Shown: in pieces, positions 48,935 to 61,216 of the stretch
Layout: every line of letters begins with the position of its first letter
Position numbering within the stretch: the first letter of the stretch is position 1
Origin: Zygnema cylindricum
Taxonomy: Eukaryota; Streptophyta; Zygnematophyceae; Zygnematales; Zygnemataceae
DNA: 64,000 nucleotides
NCBI GenBank assembly: GCA_037447655.1
Contig: JBBHKE010001967.1
Coordinates: 1-64,000, forward strand
Direction of reading: 5' to 3'
Made by a program: the position numbers and the translations under genes
Notes under the pieces: generated by a model
What the model was told of the DNA's origin: nothing
What the model saw: the letters and a program-made list of their open reading frames with translations, nothing else
Database searches by the model: none

Positions 48935-49339
48935 GGACTTTGAATACATAAGAAGAGGAATTGAACGTATGTGTGCTTTTTATTGAAAGTCAGAAATTAT
49001 ATGCATTATGTATATGAGTATTGAAAGGAACAACAAACACAGAAAAACAACAACAAAACAGTATACAGCCAAAACGAAAACTACTCAATCAAACCTTAAC
49101 ATATTTATAAAACTAATGAAAAACATTTGACTCTCCCAAGCTTGGGGAAGCACATGGAGGGAGTTCCGCAACACATCATGGTTAAATCGAAGGATCTTGC
49201 ATTCATTGTAAAGTTGCAAACATTAAAAAGAAGTGTCGCGCTTTTTAATGAAGTCTTGTGTTACCTTTAGTATTAGTATGGCCAAAAGAGAGAGGGCACT
49301 CATGGCCATTTTCTCTTGAAAGAACGTTATTTTAAGTAT
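48935..49339. other. No feature recognised
   Basis: AT-rich sequence between the LINE 5' array and the older LINE relic. No coding motif. Confidence 0.35.
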
Positions 49340-49660
49340 GGAGGAAGTCACCCAAAGCCATTCCCAAACAACCAAAAACCTCGACTGCCATAGGAGTAAA
49401 AGTTCAATGACTGTAACAAAGACTTTGGGGCAAGATTTTGTAAAACAGAAACATCGTCAACAAAAGTATGACGTCACCATCGAGCAAAATGATATCTATC
49501 CGTCACGAAGGGATAATATGTAAAACATCTCGACGAAGGGACTATCCCTTATTAGAAAACAATAGTGTTACGAATAGTGCCGTGTGCTTAAGGGACCAAC
49601 AAAACAAACGGATGCCATCTTTTTTTCTTTCTTGCATTCGCAATTGAAGCAAGCCATTTT
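49340..49660 (-). mobile_element. Decayed relic of the same non-LTR element
   Basis: Segments such as CATTCCCAAACAACCAAAAACCTC, with GACTGCCATAGGAGTAAA, and later GAATAGTGCCGTGTGC with ACAAAACAAACGGATGCC, align with 45590-45640 and 45885-45950 of the nearly full copy in the same (minus) orientation. Heavily mutated with small deletions. Confidence 0.6.
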
Positions 49661-50516
49661 TCGGCCTTATTAGTTTAAAAGTTTGTCGATAAGTTTACGA
49701 GCAAATACTCAATTTACCTGTGAGCAATCCTGTTTGTGTGTGTTTATCACCCTCCCTCCATCTCACTCACGTTTGTATCCTTGAAAAATTCCTCAACACA
49801 CCAATGGTCTAAACAAGACCGTCGATGATGGTCCAAACGTAACCACCACCAACAGTCACATTTTGAACAGTCATCCCAACATCAACACTAGTAAAGTCTG
49901 TGTGTGTGAACAACCATAATGTACCCCTTAAACACCAATACTGGCCTGGACACCGATAATTGTCCAAGCAACATCTGAAACTGATTCCATGCTTATTGGT
50001 ACCATAAATCACTTTCAAGAAATGTACGTCAAGAAATGTATAAGATTGGGTTTTGTTTTTTTGTTTTTGGTTCTAATTTAGGTCGTAAGAGACGTGGAGA
50101 ATTCTTGGTTTTAATAACACTATTTTACTTTCAGGCCCAAGAAAAACTGGCACCAATTTCCTGTTATTAACAAATAAGTTAGAGACCCGTGGTGTAATTT
50201 TTACGCCTCCATCTTTCTGCAATAATGACAAAGGATTAAATAAAATGCAAAAATGGCTTGTAGTTTTGTATTAAAAAAAAATGTATTTTCAAGGTTTTCA
50301 CCAAAAGTTGTCATAACATAAGCTAATACAAACCTTGAGCACCTCGAAAAAATTAAGAGAGAGCACAATATCTATTTTCACTACAACACTTTCCTCCCGT
50401 TCTAACAACCAAAAAAATACAAGAGCTCATCAAAATAAAATAAAAGTCCATGAAGACTACCGCAACTACATTCTTTTTTGATCTTCTTAGTCAACAAAAC
50501 AACAAAAAGGATCAAG
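49661..50516. other. 3' flank of the plastid L35 gene
   Basis: No gene recognised. AT-rich; presumably part 3' UTR and part decayed repeat. Confidence 0.35.
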
Positions 50517-50518
50517 AA

Positions 50519-50780
50519 TCAAAACTACTTAAGACTCCTGTTCCTCTTCCTCTTCTCTTCCTTTTCCTCCTTTTCTTCCCCTTCCTCGAGATCCAAACCA
50601 CGATTAACAAAACTACTTAAGCATCCACTTCCTCTTCCTCCTCTTCCTCCTCTCCTTGTTCCTCTACTTCCCCTTTCCCTTCCTCAATCCAAACCACTTT
50701 TAGCTAACAAAACTACTTAAGCCTCCACTTCTTCCTCTTCCTCCTCTTCTTCTTCTTCCTCGTCCTCGATTCGAACCGCG
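50519..50780 (-). repeat. Tandem repeat of the bL35c acidic-tail coding end (three units, about 94-98 bp)
   Basis: Each unit contains AAAACTACTTAAG (at 50519, 50613 and 50711), then a CTTCCTC-rich run and AACC-C--TT-AC. The rightmost unit spans the end of the bL35c coding sequence and its TAA stop. The other two lie downstream of the stop on the gene strand. Confidence 0.8.
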
Positions 50781-53700
50781 TTTGACAAACGGCGTCGATT
50801 TACTTTCAAGTACGGCAAAGCTCCCACAACCTTATCGATATCACCTCGGAAGATCGGCCTCTGTATAATAATAATTCACATAATTTCCATGATCAATACA
50901 AACACGATTTCTATAGCTTAATACAAAATAGTTTTGCATATTTAATACAAGTACAGTTTCTCAAGTTAATAAGAAGAATTTCTACCCTTGATAAAAACAA
51001 ATTCTTTAGTTAATAGAAATGGTTTTCCATATTGAATACAAATATAATTTCTTAACTTAACAGAAATAGTTTTCCATACCAATTTCGTAAGTTAATAGGA
51101 ATAGTTTCCCACAGTATGAATACAATTCCCATAGTTAACACAAACATAATATAGAGGAACTTGTATGTGTAAACATAGTTAATACAACTTTCAGGACAAT
51201 TAGAGTTTCTTAGTGTTTTTCAGGGAATTAGTAAAGATCACAACGAGAATTCCAGTACCACAAAAATAATCCAAATTTATTGCCAAAAACCTGACATAAA
51301 ATGCACTGAAAATGGACGCTGTAGATCCTTTTACATGAAGTGAAGGGAGAAATGAAACATCGAACTTGAATCTAAATCAAAACAAGTAGTAAGAAGTAGT
51401 TTTAATACAGCAATTTTAGACCACATCTCAGGATAAATTTTATGACAGACTGCTGTAAAAAATGAGAACACATGAACAAACCAAAGCTATGTCTCCAAAA
51501 AAGAAATCGTAAAATGAAAAAAAAAAAAAAACAGATCTGCACAGCCTCTTATGCCTTTCATGTGTGACGAATAGAGAACGGAAACACAACTCTTCAAAAA
51601 ACGACAAATTATCTAAATAGAGCTAAATCTGTGATTCTTTCAACGACAAAAACATGCTAAAAAATATTTCATGTAATACTAAATATTGTTCTGGAAAATA
51701 CCCGTATAGTTCACATTCTATACAGGGTAACAGTAAATAGAGTTTCCAACTGTTTTTGTACATTAAACCCTTGATACATTTGCATGAAAAAACCCAAATT
51801 ATCAAACTCCCAAGGACAAAAAAGAAAGAAAAAAATTAAGCAGGTTTAATTCAAATACACATTTAGCAAACAAAACCACCTTTTCATATTTCAACCACTA
51901 CATTCTTTAGATAACTTATTTATGAGCGGAGGGTGATCGAGGGAAACCAAAAAAAATAATAAAAAATGAAAAAAGAGTAAAGTTGCTACCAGTCCAGCCA
52001 GCACTCTCATCTTCTTCCTCTCTTTTGAAGCAAATGAGCATTAAAACAAATAAATGAAAATAAAAAAGGTAAAAAGAATTAACACAATATGTAAAAAGTA
52101 TAAGGGACTTACGAGTCCGGCCAAACGATTCTTCCTCTTAACACTCTTCTTTCGAAGCAAATGGGCACGCCAAGCGTGTCTACAGACAATCATTCCACTA
52201 CCGGTCACCCGAAATCGTTTTGCAGAAGCCTGTAGAAAGAAAAAGGAGATAGAAAAACATAACCAAAAACATACACAATTTGTCAATATCAAAGAAAACG
52301 AGACAAAATATTGCAGGAGAAATCGGACAGTTGTACAGTATTTATAAAGCTCGCTCTTACACAACTTTGTTATGTTTGAGTATTTTTTTTAAGGACGGTG
52401 GACTACAAGTATTGCCACACTAAACCAGTATCCACAACAAAAAAAAGAAAAATGAGTTTCAAGGCAAATATTTATACATATATAGCGATCCACAGTGTTA
52501 TTGAATATTATTGAATAGGTGACTGAAGTATGACTGCTTGAATTCCTAACGTCCAAAAAAGAGGTATTCAGGAGAGGCAGAGGGAGAGGAGAGGGAGAGG
52601 GCAAGGCACACTCTCACAAAGCCTTTCATTTACCCTGGGTTCATTTCATGCTAGAAGTACTCCAAGTTTTACATTTAATCGAGTAAAAAAGGCGTAAATA
52701 AAAAATACATATTCAAAGCTGATATGCGAACAACTCAAAACATTCGGGATTTAATTCACGGTTTTTAAACATAAAAATGTAAATAAATTCCCACCATTGT
52801 TGCTATTGTTTTTCTATCTGTACCGATTCTCAAAATCAAACGAGGCAAAGAGAAGGAGAAGAGATGAAAAAGAGGAAGTCGGCAGCAATTGTCGTGGACA
52901 TAATTATTTTTCTTAAACAAAAACGCTTTGAATAATTTTGCAGAACCTCTTCTAATGCTTTGACACGATTGACAAAATTAAATGATGAATTATGATTAAA
53001 ATTGTTCCCTACATTATCTAGTTTAGCCCGCCCCTAAAAAGGTGTGGACTCTGTCACTCTTAATGTGTAGAATCTGGCGTCAAATACTTGCTCGTAATTT
53101 AGAGTTTATGAAGCTTTTACGAAAACACTTTGAGAAGTTCAGGAAAATATTTAAATTCATCAAAACCGAAATGGAATTTCTCATTCAGGTCACTACAAAT
53201 GACTAACTCCTGTTTTTGAACAAGCTAGGTTTTATGTTTATGAAAAAAAAACGGCTTTTTATATAGTTTAGACTTAAATGTGAAAAGAAGTAAGAAGAGA
53301 AGAAGGTGAAGAAGAAGAGAAGAAAAAGGAAAATAAAATTAGAAAAGAAGAAGAAGAAGAGAATAAAGAAGAATATAAGAAGAAAAAAGAAGAATAAAGG
53401 AAGAAAAGAAGAAGAATTAAAAACAACAAAGAATAAGATTTTATCTTCATTTGAAATGACTGTGATTACCAGCAATGCAGAGTCTGTATATTGGAACTAT
53501 ATATATGGAAGTTTATTTTCGTTCCTAAATTTCGCTCCAGCAACCTTTTTTCAGACAGAAATTTGACATTGTGAATGCAATAATCAATTAAAAAGATCGT
53601 AAACATAAAAAAAAAGGCTAGAAATTTAAAAAAAGGATATAAATGAGGATATAATAAACAACAAGGTGATTGACATGATTGGAAAGTGGCTGACCTTGTG

Positions 53701-53982
53701 AGTTTTCAACTTGTACTTCTTCTTTGCCGCCGCATTTGTAACTGTTAACTGAAATTTCGGTACAGATGTCGTTTCAACAGTTGCGTCTAACTGCAAGGGA
53801 GCAAGCAGAGAAGAAGAAGCAAAACTCAGCTGCTTCTTAAGAGAGATTTTTGCTACAAATGAAGTAAGTTTAGGAAAAGACACGGAATTTCTCTGAGAAG
53901 AAGGTGCAGGAGAAGACGAAAGGCGTTTTGACAGAGAATCTCTGAGAATAGGTGAAGATAGGGTTGCAGTTGAAGCCGCCAT
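50717..53982 (-). CDS. Plastid 50S ribosomal protein bL35c (nuclear-encoded)
   Basis: Three exons on the minus strand: 53982-53695, 52229-52113, 50860-50717. All junctions are phase 0 and GT-AG, giving 182 aa. Residues 1 to about 75 are Ser/Thr/Ala-rich with few acidic residues, a chloroplast transit peptide. The mature part carries bL35 hallmarks: YKLKTHK, SAKRFRVTGSG, RHAWRAHLLRKKSVKRKNRL and DIDKVVGALPYLKVNRRR. bL35 is a small basic protein of the large plastid ribosomal subunit. Oddly, after the conserved end the protein runs on about 24 residues into an acidic tail of some thirteen Glu/Asp (IEDEEEE...EVEA), encoded by a GAA/GAG repeat that is also duplicated beyond the stop. The first two exons are separated by a 1.5-kb intron rich in GAA repeats. 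Confidence 0.93.
53281..53430. repeat. GAA/AAGAAG microsatellite in bL35c intron 1
   Basis: Interrupted AAG repeat of about 150 bp between exons 1 and 2 of the plastid L35 gene. Lys/Glu-rich frames over it are not genes. Confidence 0.9.
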
Positions 53983-54412
53983 GGTTAAAAAATGGCGAAG
54001 AATATGGCTTCCCTCGCCCTTCCCTTATCTTTTTTTCCCTCTGCAAAGAAAGTGAAGCAGCGAAACCCTAACATGAAATTTTCTGAACGTCGGATTACAC
54101 ACGTGTGAACTATCGACGGTGAAAATCGGTCGAAGGATTTGCGGGTGATGGAGAATCTTGTGGATGGTACAATTTTACAGATGCTCAGCCAGGATTTCAA
54201 GGATCGTTGGATCGGGAAAGCTTGAAACATCGACGGTCCGTTTTGAGTTCTGAAATAGAGATAGGAAAATTAAAATTTTAAGCTTCCGTCAACTTGGGTG
54301 TCTTTCCATCGGTCGTCCAAAATGCAACGTGTCAGTGATCGACGACTAGAGCTAAAAGTACGCTACAGTACACCGCGCATCGTTATTAGTGTCAACGACA
54401 CTAATTTGGGTT
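53983..54412. other. bL35c upstream region and a truncated MITE-like end
   Basis: The first 300 bp are the presumed promoter of bL35c. 54369-54412 (TACACCGCGCATCGTTATTA GTGTCAA) resembles the element terminus at 25109, and is interrupted by element A2. Confidence 0.45.
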
Positions 54413-54416
54413 CTTA

Positions 54417-54673
54417 CTACACCGCCAATCGCTATTAGCGTAGAAGTTTCTTTAGCGTATACGAATAATTAGCGTGGTTTACGCTAATTGGGAATTTGGA
54501 AATTTTCGAAGAAATCGATTACTCTAATTAGGAATTAGGGTTTTTTTTAAATAGTGTGGATAATTAGAATTAGGGTTTTTTTAAATAGTGTGGATAATTC
54601 TATTTGAGAATAAATATAAAAAAAATCGGGACGGGATTAGCGTACACAACGCTAATAGCGATTGGCGGTGTAG
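54417..54673. mobile_element. MITE-like element A2 with a 4-bp target duplication
   Basis: A 257-bp element with inverted termini CTACACCGCCAATCGCTATT and its complement ending GGCGGTGTAG. It is flanked by CTTA on both sides (54413-54416 and 54674-54677). Inner sequence is shared with A1. It contains a short internal duplication with AATTAGGGTTTTTTT. No coding capacity. Confidence 0.8.
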
Positions 54674-54677
54674 CTTA

Positions 54678-55870
54678 TCTGGTAACCTACATGTTTGCGC
54701 TTTTCCCCTTTTCTGTCGGAAGTTAAAGGAAGAGGCTTCTCAGTCGTCCGATCAGTCCAAGATACACGATAGACGGTTCATTTCGGTGACTCTCGTCACA
54801 GATGATTGGAGAACTGACTGTAGGTTTACTGTTTCGCAGGAACGAAGCGGATCATTGGGCCGTTGGGGGGGGATTCACTCGTGCGTCACATTCTGACGGC
54901 TGACGAGCTGCGATAACCATTGTCTTTTCTCATGGGCTGGACTGCCGTACGGAATTAAAAATTTATGCTGCTTGTTAAAGATGCAGGAAAACATTTGAGG
55001 CCGTCGATATTGTGAAAATTTGACCGTACGATTACACTGTAAAAAAGACATGGGAGAAAATAGCAGTAAAAACTAAAAGTACACTTGCATCGCTATTAGA
55101 GTTAATAATAATCACTGTTATTCGAATGAGTGTATTTCTACCCAAAATCATAAAATAGTGTCAATAATGCTATCTATCTGAGTAACCAATAAGGAGCAAC
55201 GTGCCAGTACACAAGCTAATGTAGCTAATTTGAAAGAGCAATGAAGTATTAACGCTACAGTAATGACTAATAAGTAACAACCATAGTTGTTCAAAACGCA
55301 TTTTACGCACAATTCAAACGTGCGTACAATACGTAGAAACTAGCGAGGGCGACTTGAAAAAATCGTAAAAATCGTTAATGAATTTATCTCCGTGCAATTT
55401 CGTACATGTATAAAAAATTGAATTGAACATGAATCGTTTCATGGCGGGTTTTCATGGTGGGTTTTCATGGCGACTTCTTTGAAAACAAATTGAAGAAGAC
55501 GTTCGTACATATTTTAAACTTACCGCGCAAATAGTGTGACGCTGCAACGTCTCTTTTCGAAATTGTACGTATATGAACGATAATATTCCGTACATTACCC
55601 GTGAATTCCTGTTCAGTTTACAAAACACAAAGTACCGATGCGTGCATCGAATCTTTTCGTCAACTTCAGTGCATTTGTCGTAAAAAACCGTACAGTTACC
55701 ATAATTTGTCTGTACGTTTCCCATAATTTGTTTGTACATTTCCCGTAAATTGTCCATTCAGTTTACTATTGACGTTTTTTTGCGATTTTATTTAAAAGTC
55801 ATGTACAATAAGTAGAAACTGGAAAAAATGAAAAAATCGCGCGTTTTGAACAACTAGAGTAACAAGTAAA
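54678..55870. other. Intergenic, decayed repeats
   Basis: No gene recognised. 55380-55600 resembles 25920-26360 (GTACATG, TTTCATGGCG, TTTCATGGCGGCTTCTTT-type blocks, then AAATTGAAGAAG and CGTACA), so it is another copy of part of the mosaic repeat region. Confidence 0.45.
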
Positions 55871-56817
55871 GTTGTGTATCGGTAAGGATTTGTCGATAAC
55901 CGATATGGGCATTTATTCAGATATCCAATAATCGATATATTGGTACGATATCTCGTTATCGGTGTTATCGCCAATAAATAACCGATATTTATCGGTTTTT
56001 ATCGACGATAACACCGATATCTATAACTATCGGCGATATCTCTACAGATCGTAGAGATAAATGTACGAGCATTACACTCAACTGTACGTGTTATTCCCCA
56101 GACACGCCATACCCAGAACCCCTATATACTGAGGTATCTACCAATCAGATCACTGTATTGTACAGTTGTACAAGCACAGAAAGTATAGTAGCCGCCATGA
56201 GATCTGTACGGTTTTGGTACCAACCCAGTAAAAACGATGTACCTTTCACATCCGACGCCATGGCTTTGTCCCTTTATTCCTTGAGATACACTGAAGACCT
56301 GCCACGTGTCAATCTGTCGGCTTTTTTGGCATAAGTTGCCAAAAGAGCCATTCCGAAATGTTAGCGCTCACGCTGGCAGTCCGCTCATGTTTTCTCATTC
56401 CAAGTTGTCCGCTCGATTCCAACGCCGCGCAAAATGTTATTTTGCGTCCGTTGTACTTTGTGTTCGCCGTCTTTTTTCCTTTCCATGTTCACCAGTTTGT
56501 CGGTACAATTCCGTACACTGCCGTAAAATTTATGATTAGTTAAGCGGCCAACGCTTATGTGTTACGTTGTCCATCATAAATCGCAGTCAAACAACGACGG
56601 AACAAATTTTATACATGGCATGCAACACAATATAAAGTCAATAATACAATACATTATGTTACAAAGTACTATTGTATGCATACTATATTTTTTTAAGTTA
56701 TCGCCGATATGGAATTTGTTGGTCTTAGACTGAGTTATTCGGACCTCTTACCGTTCGATAACCGATAACTATCCATATCGATGTTATCGCGATAATCTTT
56801 TTACCAATACACAACAC
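55871..56817. mobile_element. TATCGATA-palindrome element E2 (947 bp)
   Basis: Second near-full copy of E1 in the same orientation: starts GTTGTGTATCGGTAAGGATT, ends TACCAATACACAACAC. The middle shares ACCAATCAGATCACTG, CTTTCACATC-GACGCCATGG and GCCAAAAGAGCCATTCCGA with E1. Noncoding; substitutions and small indels throughout. Confidence 0.75.
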
Positions 56818-57278
56818 TAGTAATAAGTACTAACGAGTAACAAGTAACCTTGTGCATGTTGAGCCATGTGCCATGAGTAATGTATTGTATGAAAAATGTT
56901 TTATATTGCACTTTTCATATGGAATGTTGTTTTTGTTTTATATTGACAGGTACGAATGAACACTTTATCCTCGGTGTCATATAAATAACCATCCGATTCA
57001 TGCGTACCAAAATAGTAAATAGTTCGATGAAACTAGGTCGATTTAAATTTGAAAGGTTAATTACTGGCAATTATGAGGCCACTTCGTACATACGCTAGCT
57101 TGAAATTCCAAAACAGACGAAAGTACAAAGTAATGCTAATGTAAATAGCTAATCGTATCCTAGGGTACAGCCTGATGTGGTTAAGTATTGGTTTTCTTCT
57201 GTCATTTTCCTCAAAATCTTAGCGCCGTACTGCTAAAGTTACAACCGTACTAAAGGTATGTCCCCATGTAGTTGGAAT
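56818..57278. other. Intergenic, no feature recognised
   Basis: AT-rich sequence between E2 and the LTR fragments. No coding motif. Confidence 0.35.
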
Positions 57279-57450
57279 TGTTGAAATGTATGTATTTTCT
57301 AGGTCTGGATAAAAGAAAAGGTAATAAGAGGAAGTTAGCAAAGGAAGCCTGTCACTCGCTCCACTCTCTAAACCCCCACACTTGTCGAAGTAATTAAAGG
57401 TTGGAGAGGGAGCTAGAGCCATGGCTGCCCATGCAACCCAGAGAGAGAGA
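57279..57450 (+). mobile_element. Left part of an older related LTR, split by the copia insertion
   Basis: Begins TGTTGAAATGTATGTATTTT and runs CTAGGTCTGG, AGAGGAAGTTAG, GGAGAGGGAGCTAGAGCCAT: the 5' part of the LTR family in plus orientation. It stops where the full-length element begins. The continuation appears at 63919-64000. Confidence 0.65.
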
Positions 57451-58507
57451 TAAAACTCCGAGACCTCCATAAGTCCTCAAAGTGGACAGCTTCCAAGAAG
57501 CCTTTAGGATAACCCTGACCCCTTTGTGTTTCATCAAAAAATAACTGCCACCCTGGCAGACAATAACTCTGACCAACTTCACCCCTGTGAAGACAAGACT
57601 CCCCTGAGTCGATAACAAAAAGAATCTCTGAATTTGCTCCCCTGAGCAGTAAGTTATGGAGGGTCAAAGTTGACCTTTTGTACAGAAGCTCTCTGGGAGA
57701 GAGGGTCCTATCTTCTAATTTTTCTAAGTCCTATCTCTCTCACAGACTCTATCTACTGATGTACGGAGCCAATCAGATTTCAATTTCGTACACAAAAGTA
57801 CAGCTGCCGGTGTACTTTATGTACGGTCATTGTACGACATGGCCTAAATGTCGACACGTGGTATGTCCGGATTCGCTCCCTTAATCCTCGGAGATGCCGC
57901 GATCCAATGTCATTCCGCCACGTGTCATCCGATGTGGCGATGACCACAAACCGCCAAAATCCTCTTCCGCGATCTCGGCGATAATTCCGGCCGTCCGATT
58001 AAATTCACATTTAATCGTAGCCGTAATAAATACATGCGCGGTATTCGTTTCACTAAAGAAATAAATGCGCGGTATTGGTTTTTTATCCGTACCGGAATCC
58101 GTACTTTTACATTTACTGGATATATGTCTCCCGTATTCAATTATAGTTAAATGAACTTTTCTACGTATAAATGTTTAAATAATTATCAAACCCTATAATA
58201 CGTAACACTACTTCTAGACTTAACGGCTAAGGCTACCGTCTACCGGCTGTTTGCCGGCCGGTAGGTACTAGGATCAAATCTTGTCGCCGGCACATATCTT
58301 TTAGTAAATCAAACCCCTAACTAAAATATATTTTCTCGTAAACCTCTGGATAGCCTAGGTAGCCATGGCTCTAGCTCCCTCTCCAATTTCTCAGTACTGC
58401 GACAAGTTTGAGAAGTTGGAGAGAGAAGTTAGAGGTAGACTGCCTCGGCTTCTTTCTTATTTCTATTCAGACCTAGAAAATACTTTAAAAGACCATTAAT
58501 TTCTACA
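57451..58507 (-). repeat. 3' LTR of the copia element
   Basis: 1,057 bp. On the minus strand it begins TGTAGAAATTAATGG; the other end reads GAGTTTTA where the other LTRs have GAGTTTCA. Preceded by the polypurine tract AATAAGGGGAG (58518-58508). Contains an antisense tRNA-like block at about 58211-58295. Confidence 0.9.
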
Positions 58508-58518
58508 CTCCCCTTATT
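58508..58518 (-). other. Polypurine tract
   Basis: AATAAGGGGAG immediately before the 3' LTR on the element strand, the expected primer for plus-strand synthesis. Confidence 0.7.
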
Positions 58519-58554
58519 TTCTAGTCAATCTTTAATTTCAGACCACACTTTTCC

Positions 58555-59334
58555 TTACAGAAAAATTAGCTTGGGGGAAGGCACAAGTTTGGTCATCATA
58601 TCTGCTAGCATCTCACTATCTGGTCGGTACTCTAAACTGATTATTTTGTTTTCTATTTTCCCTCTAACAAAGCTGAGTCTAATGTCCATGTGTTTAGCTT
58701 TAAAATGATGTTTAGGATTGGCAGAAATAGCGATTGCTGCGTGATTATCACAAAAAAAATTCTGCACACCACTCTTAAGGTGACCAAGCTCACCAAGCAA
58801 AGACTTGACCCACATCAATCCTTTAATAGAAGAGCAAGAGGCCATATACTCAGCCTCCATGGTGGACTGAGCAATAACTTTTTGCTTTTTGCTACTCCAA
58901 CTGCAAGCCCCATCACCCACATATAATACATATCCAGAAGTGCATCTCCTCATCGGAGCATCACCATAACTGGCATCACTCCAAGTAGTGATGTCAGTAT
59001 TCTCCCCACCCAAATGCAACCATAGATCCCTAGTTCCTATCAAATATCTAAGGACTCTCTTAGCTGCATCCCAATCCCTCTTACTGGGAGCATTTAGACT
59101 TCTACTCAGCACTCCTACAGCTGCAGCCAAATCCGGCCGGGTATAATTCATAAAATAGATTAGACTTCCCACTACTTGCTTGTAAGGAATAGTCTGCATG
59201 AACTTCTGTTCTTCAGGAGATAATTCCTCGTCTAAGACTATGACTCCTTCTTCCTCACTCCCCTCACTTCCCTTCTTCAACTCCAATGGAGTTGTACAAC
59301 TATTAGCTTTATCCATTTGAAATTTTTCAAGCAT
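58555..59334 (-). pseudogene. Copia pol: RNase H region
   Basis: Typical copia C-terminal segment: YKQVVGSLIYFMNYTRPDLA, WSDASYGDAPMRRCTSGYV, STMEAEYMASCSSIKGLMW, FCDNHAAIAISANPKHH and KHMDIRLSFVRG. The catalytic D, E and D positions (WSDAS, MEAEY, CDNHA) are present. It is separated from the RT block by an in-frame TAA near 59352. Confidence 0.9.
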
Positions 59335-59352
59335 GTTCCCTATTGCTTCCTT

Positions 59353-60036
59353 TTAAGTCAATCTTATAATTTTCCTTTTTCGGTCTCTCTCTACTTGAAT
59401 TCCCAAAATATATTTTGCTTCCCCCATATCCTTCATTTCAAATCTCCCCTTAAGATCGGTTTTCAGTTTATTAATTTTTTCCATTGATTTACTTAAGACA
59501 AGCAAATCATCAACATAAATTGCAATAAATATAAAACCTTCCTCATCTTCGAAAACATAGATTGAGTGATCTGAGCTGATCCGGATACATCCCAGACCGG
59601 TAAGAAACTCATCAAGCTTCTTATTCCACTGTCGAGGCGCCTGTTTCAAACCATAAAGATATTTAATCAGCCGGCATACCTTACTCTCCTCTCCTTCCTC
59701 CACAAACCCTTCGGCTTGTCGCATGAAGATTTCCTCTTCCAATTCTCCATGCAACAAGGCTGTCTTGATGTCCATCTGGTGCACTTTCATGTCTTCCGCT
59801 GCTGCCAAGCTGAGAAGTATGCGGACGGAGGGAAATCTGACCACCAGGGCAAAGGTTTCCTCGTAGTCAATTCCTTCTTTTTGTGTAAATCCCTTTGCCA
59901 CTAATCGGGCCTTGTAGCGCTCGATTGTGTTATCTGGGTTCAGTTCTAATTTGAAAACCCACTTACAACCGATTGGTTTTCGGTTAGGTGGACAATCCAC
60001 CAGCTCCCAAGTATCGGCTCCCATAATTGAGGCCAT
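59353..60036 (-). pseudogene. Copia pol: reverse transcriptase
   Basis: Contains WVFKLELNPDNTIERYKARL, VAKGFTQKEGIDYEETFA, VHQMDIKTALLHGELEEEIF, YGLKQAPRQWNKKLDEFL and the catalytic IYVDDLLV, all standard for copia RT. The RT core is intact over about 228 aa. The reading frame is bounded by stops at 60060-60058 and near 59352. Confidence 0.92.
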
Positions 60037-60057
60037 CTCCTCATTGATGGCTGTCTT

Positions 60058-60477
60058 TTACCGGTTTCTTTCTGGACAAGTCATCGCCTCTCTATAAGTT
60101 TGAGGTTCATCTTGATGAGATAGTTTAGTTACCTTGTTATTTACCTGTTTTTCTTCTATTCTTTTGCTCCTTCTCCTTTCCCCCTCAAAATCTGAGGCCG
60201 CAATAGATGGTTCTCGTGGATTCTTTCGAACAAACTCGGCTTCTCCCCTATCCCTAGATTCCGAATCAATTTCCACCACGTCTTCCGCTTCGGGTAGAGT
60301 TGTCACTAGAGTTTCCACAGCCGAGTCCTTTTCGGTCTGATTTGTATCTGCAAGAATGTCATCTTCTCTAAAACCCGGATAGTTAGGGAGCTCAAAGTCA
60401 TCGGAATTTTCTGACTCAAATCTGATTTTTACTGACTTTGTATATTTGAAGGGATCCACAGACTTTCCTTCATCCAT
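60058..60477 (-). pseudogene. Copia pol: integrase-RT linker
   Basis: Acidic, low-complexity linker typical between integrase and RT, ending RRSKRIEEKQVNNK and EPQTYREAMTCPERN before an in-frame TAA. Upstream (about 60478-60775) the integrase C-terminal coding is scattered over frames with stops. Confidence 0.75.
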
Positions 60478-60775
60478 AACTACTAGATGCTTTACTAAGA
60501 TTATATCTTCTCTTTTTAGATCATAAACTCTATATCCTTTAACATCCTCATCATATCCTAATAAGTATCCCGGTTTTCCTTTAGGATCTAGCTTCTAATT
60601 AGACCGATCTGTATCTTGACTGAATACTTGACTGTCGAAAACCTTTAAGTGAGATATGTCTGGTTTCTGGCCTGTCCATCTCTCATAAGGTGTTTGATTT
60701 TTTATAATAGTGAAGTAAGAACTCTATTTTTGAGGTAATTAGCACAGTTCATTGCTTCTGCCCAAAACCTTTTTC

Positions 60776-61216
60776 CTATCTCTTATCTGACAACATACTT
60801 CTAGCACTATCACTTAGTGTTCTATTTAACCTTTCAGCTACCCCATTCTGTTTCGTGTTTTCTGGAACTGTCTTTTGGTGTTGGACCCCATCTTCCCTCA
60901 GATAATCCTCAAACTGGTTAGAAGTATACTCTCCACCATTTTCACTCCTTATTCTCTTGATTGGAGTTTCATGAAGTTTTTCGCTCCATGCTTTATATTG
61001 TCTAAAAGAATCCTGAGCTTCAGACTTGTTTCTCAAAAAATACACTCGGGAATACCGAGACCAATCATCATAGATAGTTATCATAAATCTCTTCCCCCCT
61101 GGTGAGGGCACTTTAGCCGGTCCCCAAATATCTGTGTGTACTGGATCTAGAATTTTTTCTCCCTTATAGGTGGTTGTTTTATGAAAGGGTAATCTGTGTG
61201 TTTTACCTTGAGCACA
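60776..61216 (-). pseudogene. Copia pol: integrase catalytic core
   Basis: Reads CAQGKTHRLPFHKTTTYKGE, then HTDIWGPAKVPSPGGKRF, YDDWSRYSRVYFLRNKSEA, IRSENGGEYTSNQFEDYL and ENTKQNGVAERLNRTLSD. The DDE triad is present as D (HTDIW), E where the family has D (RSENGGE), and E (GVAERLN). Ends in a TAG at 60778-60776 caused by a frame change (FWAEAMNCANYLKNRV continues in another frame). Confidence 0.88.

Noticed and set aside
53203-53566. Lys/Glu-rich and Phe-rich frames
   Set aside because: AAG microsatellite in bL35c intron 1.
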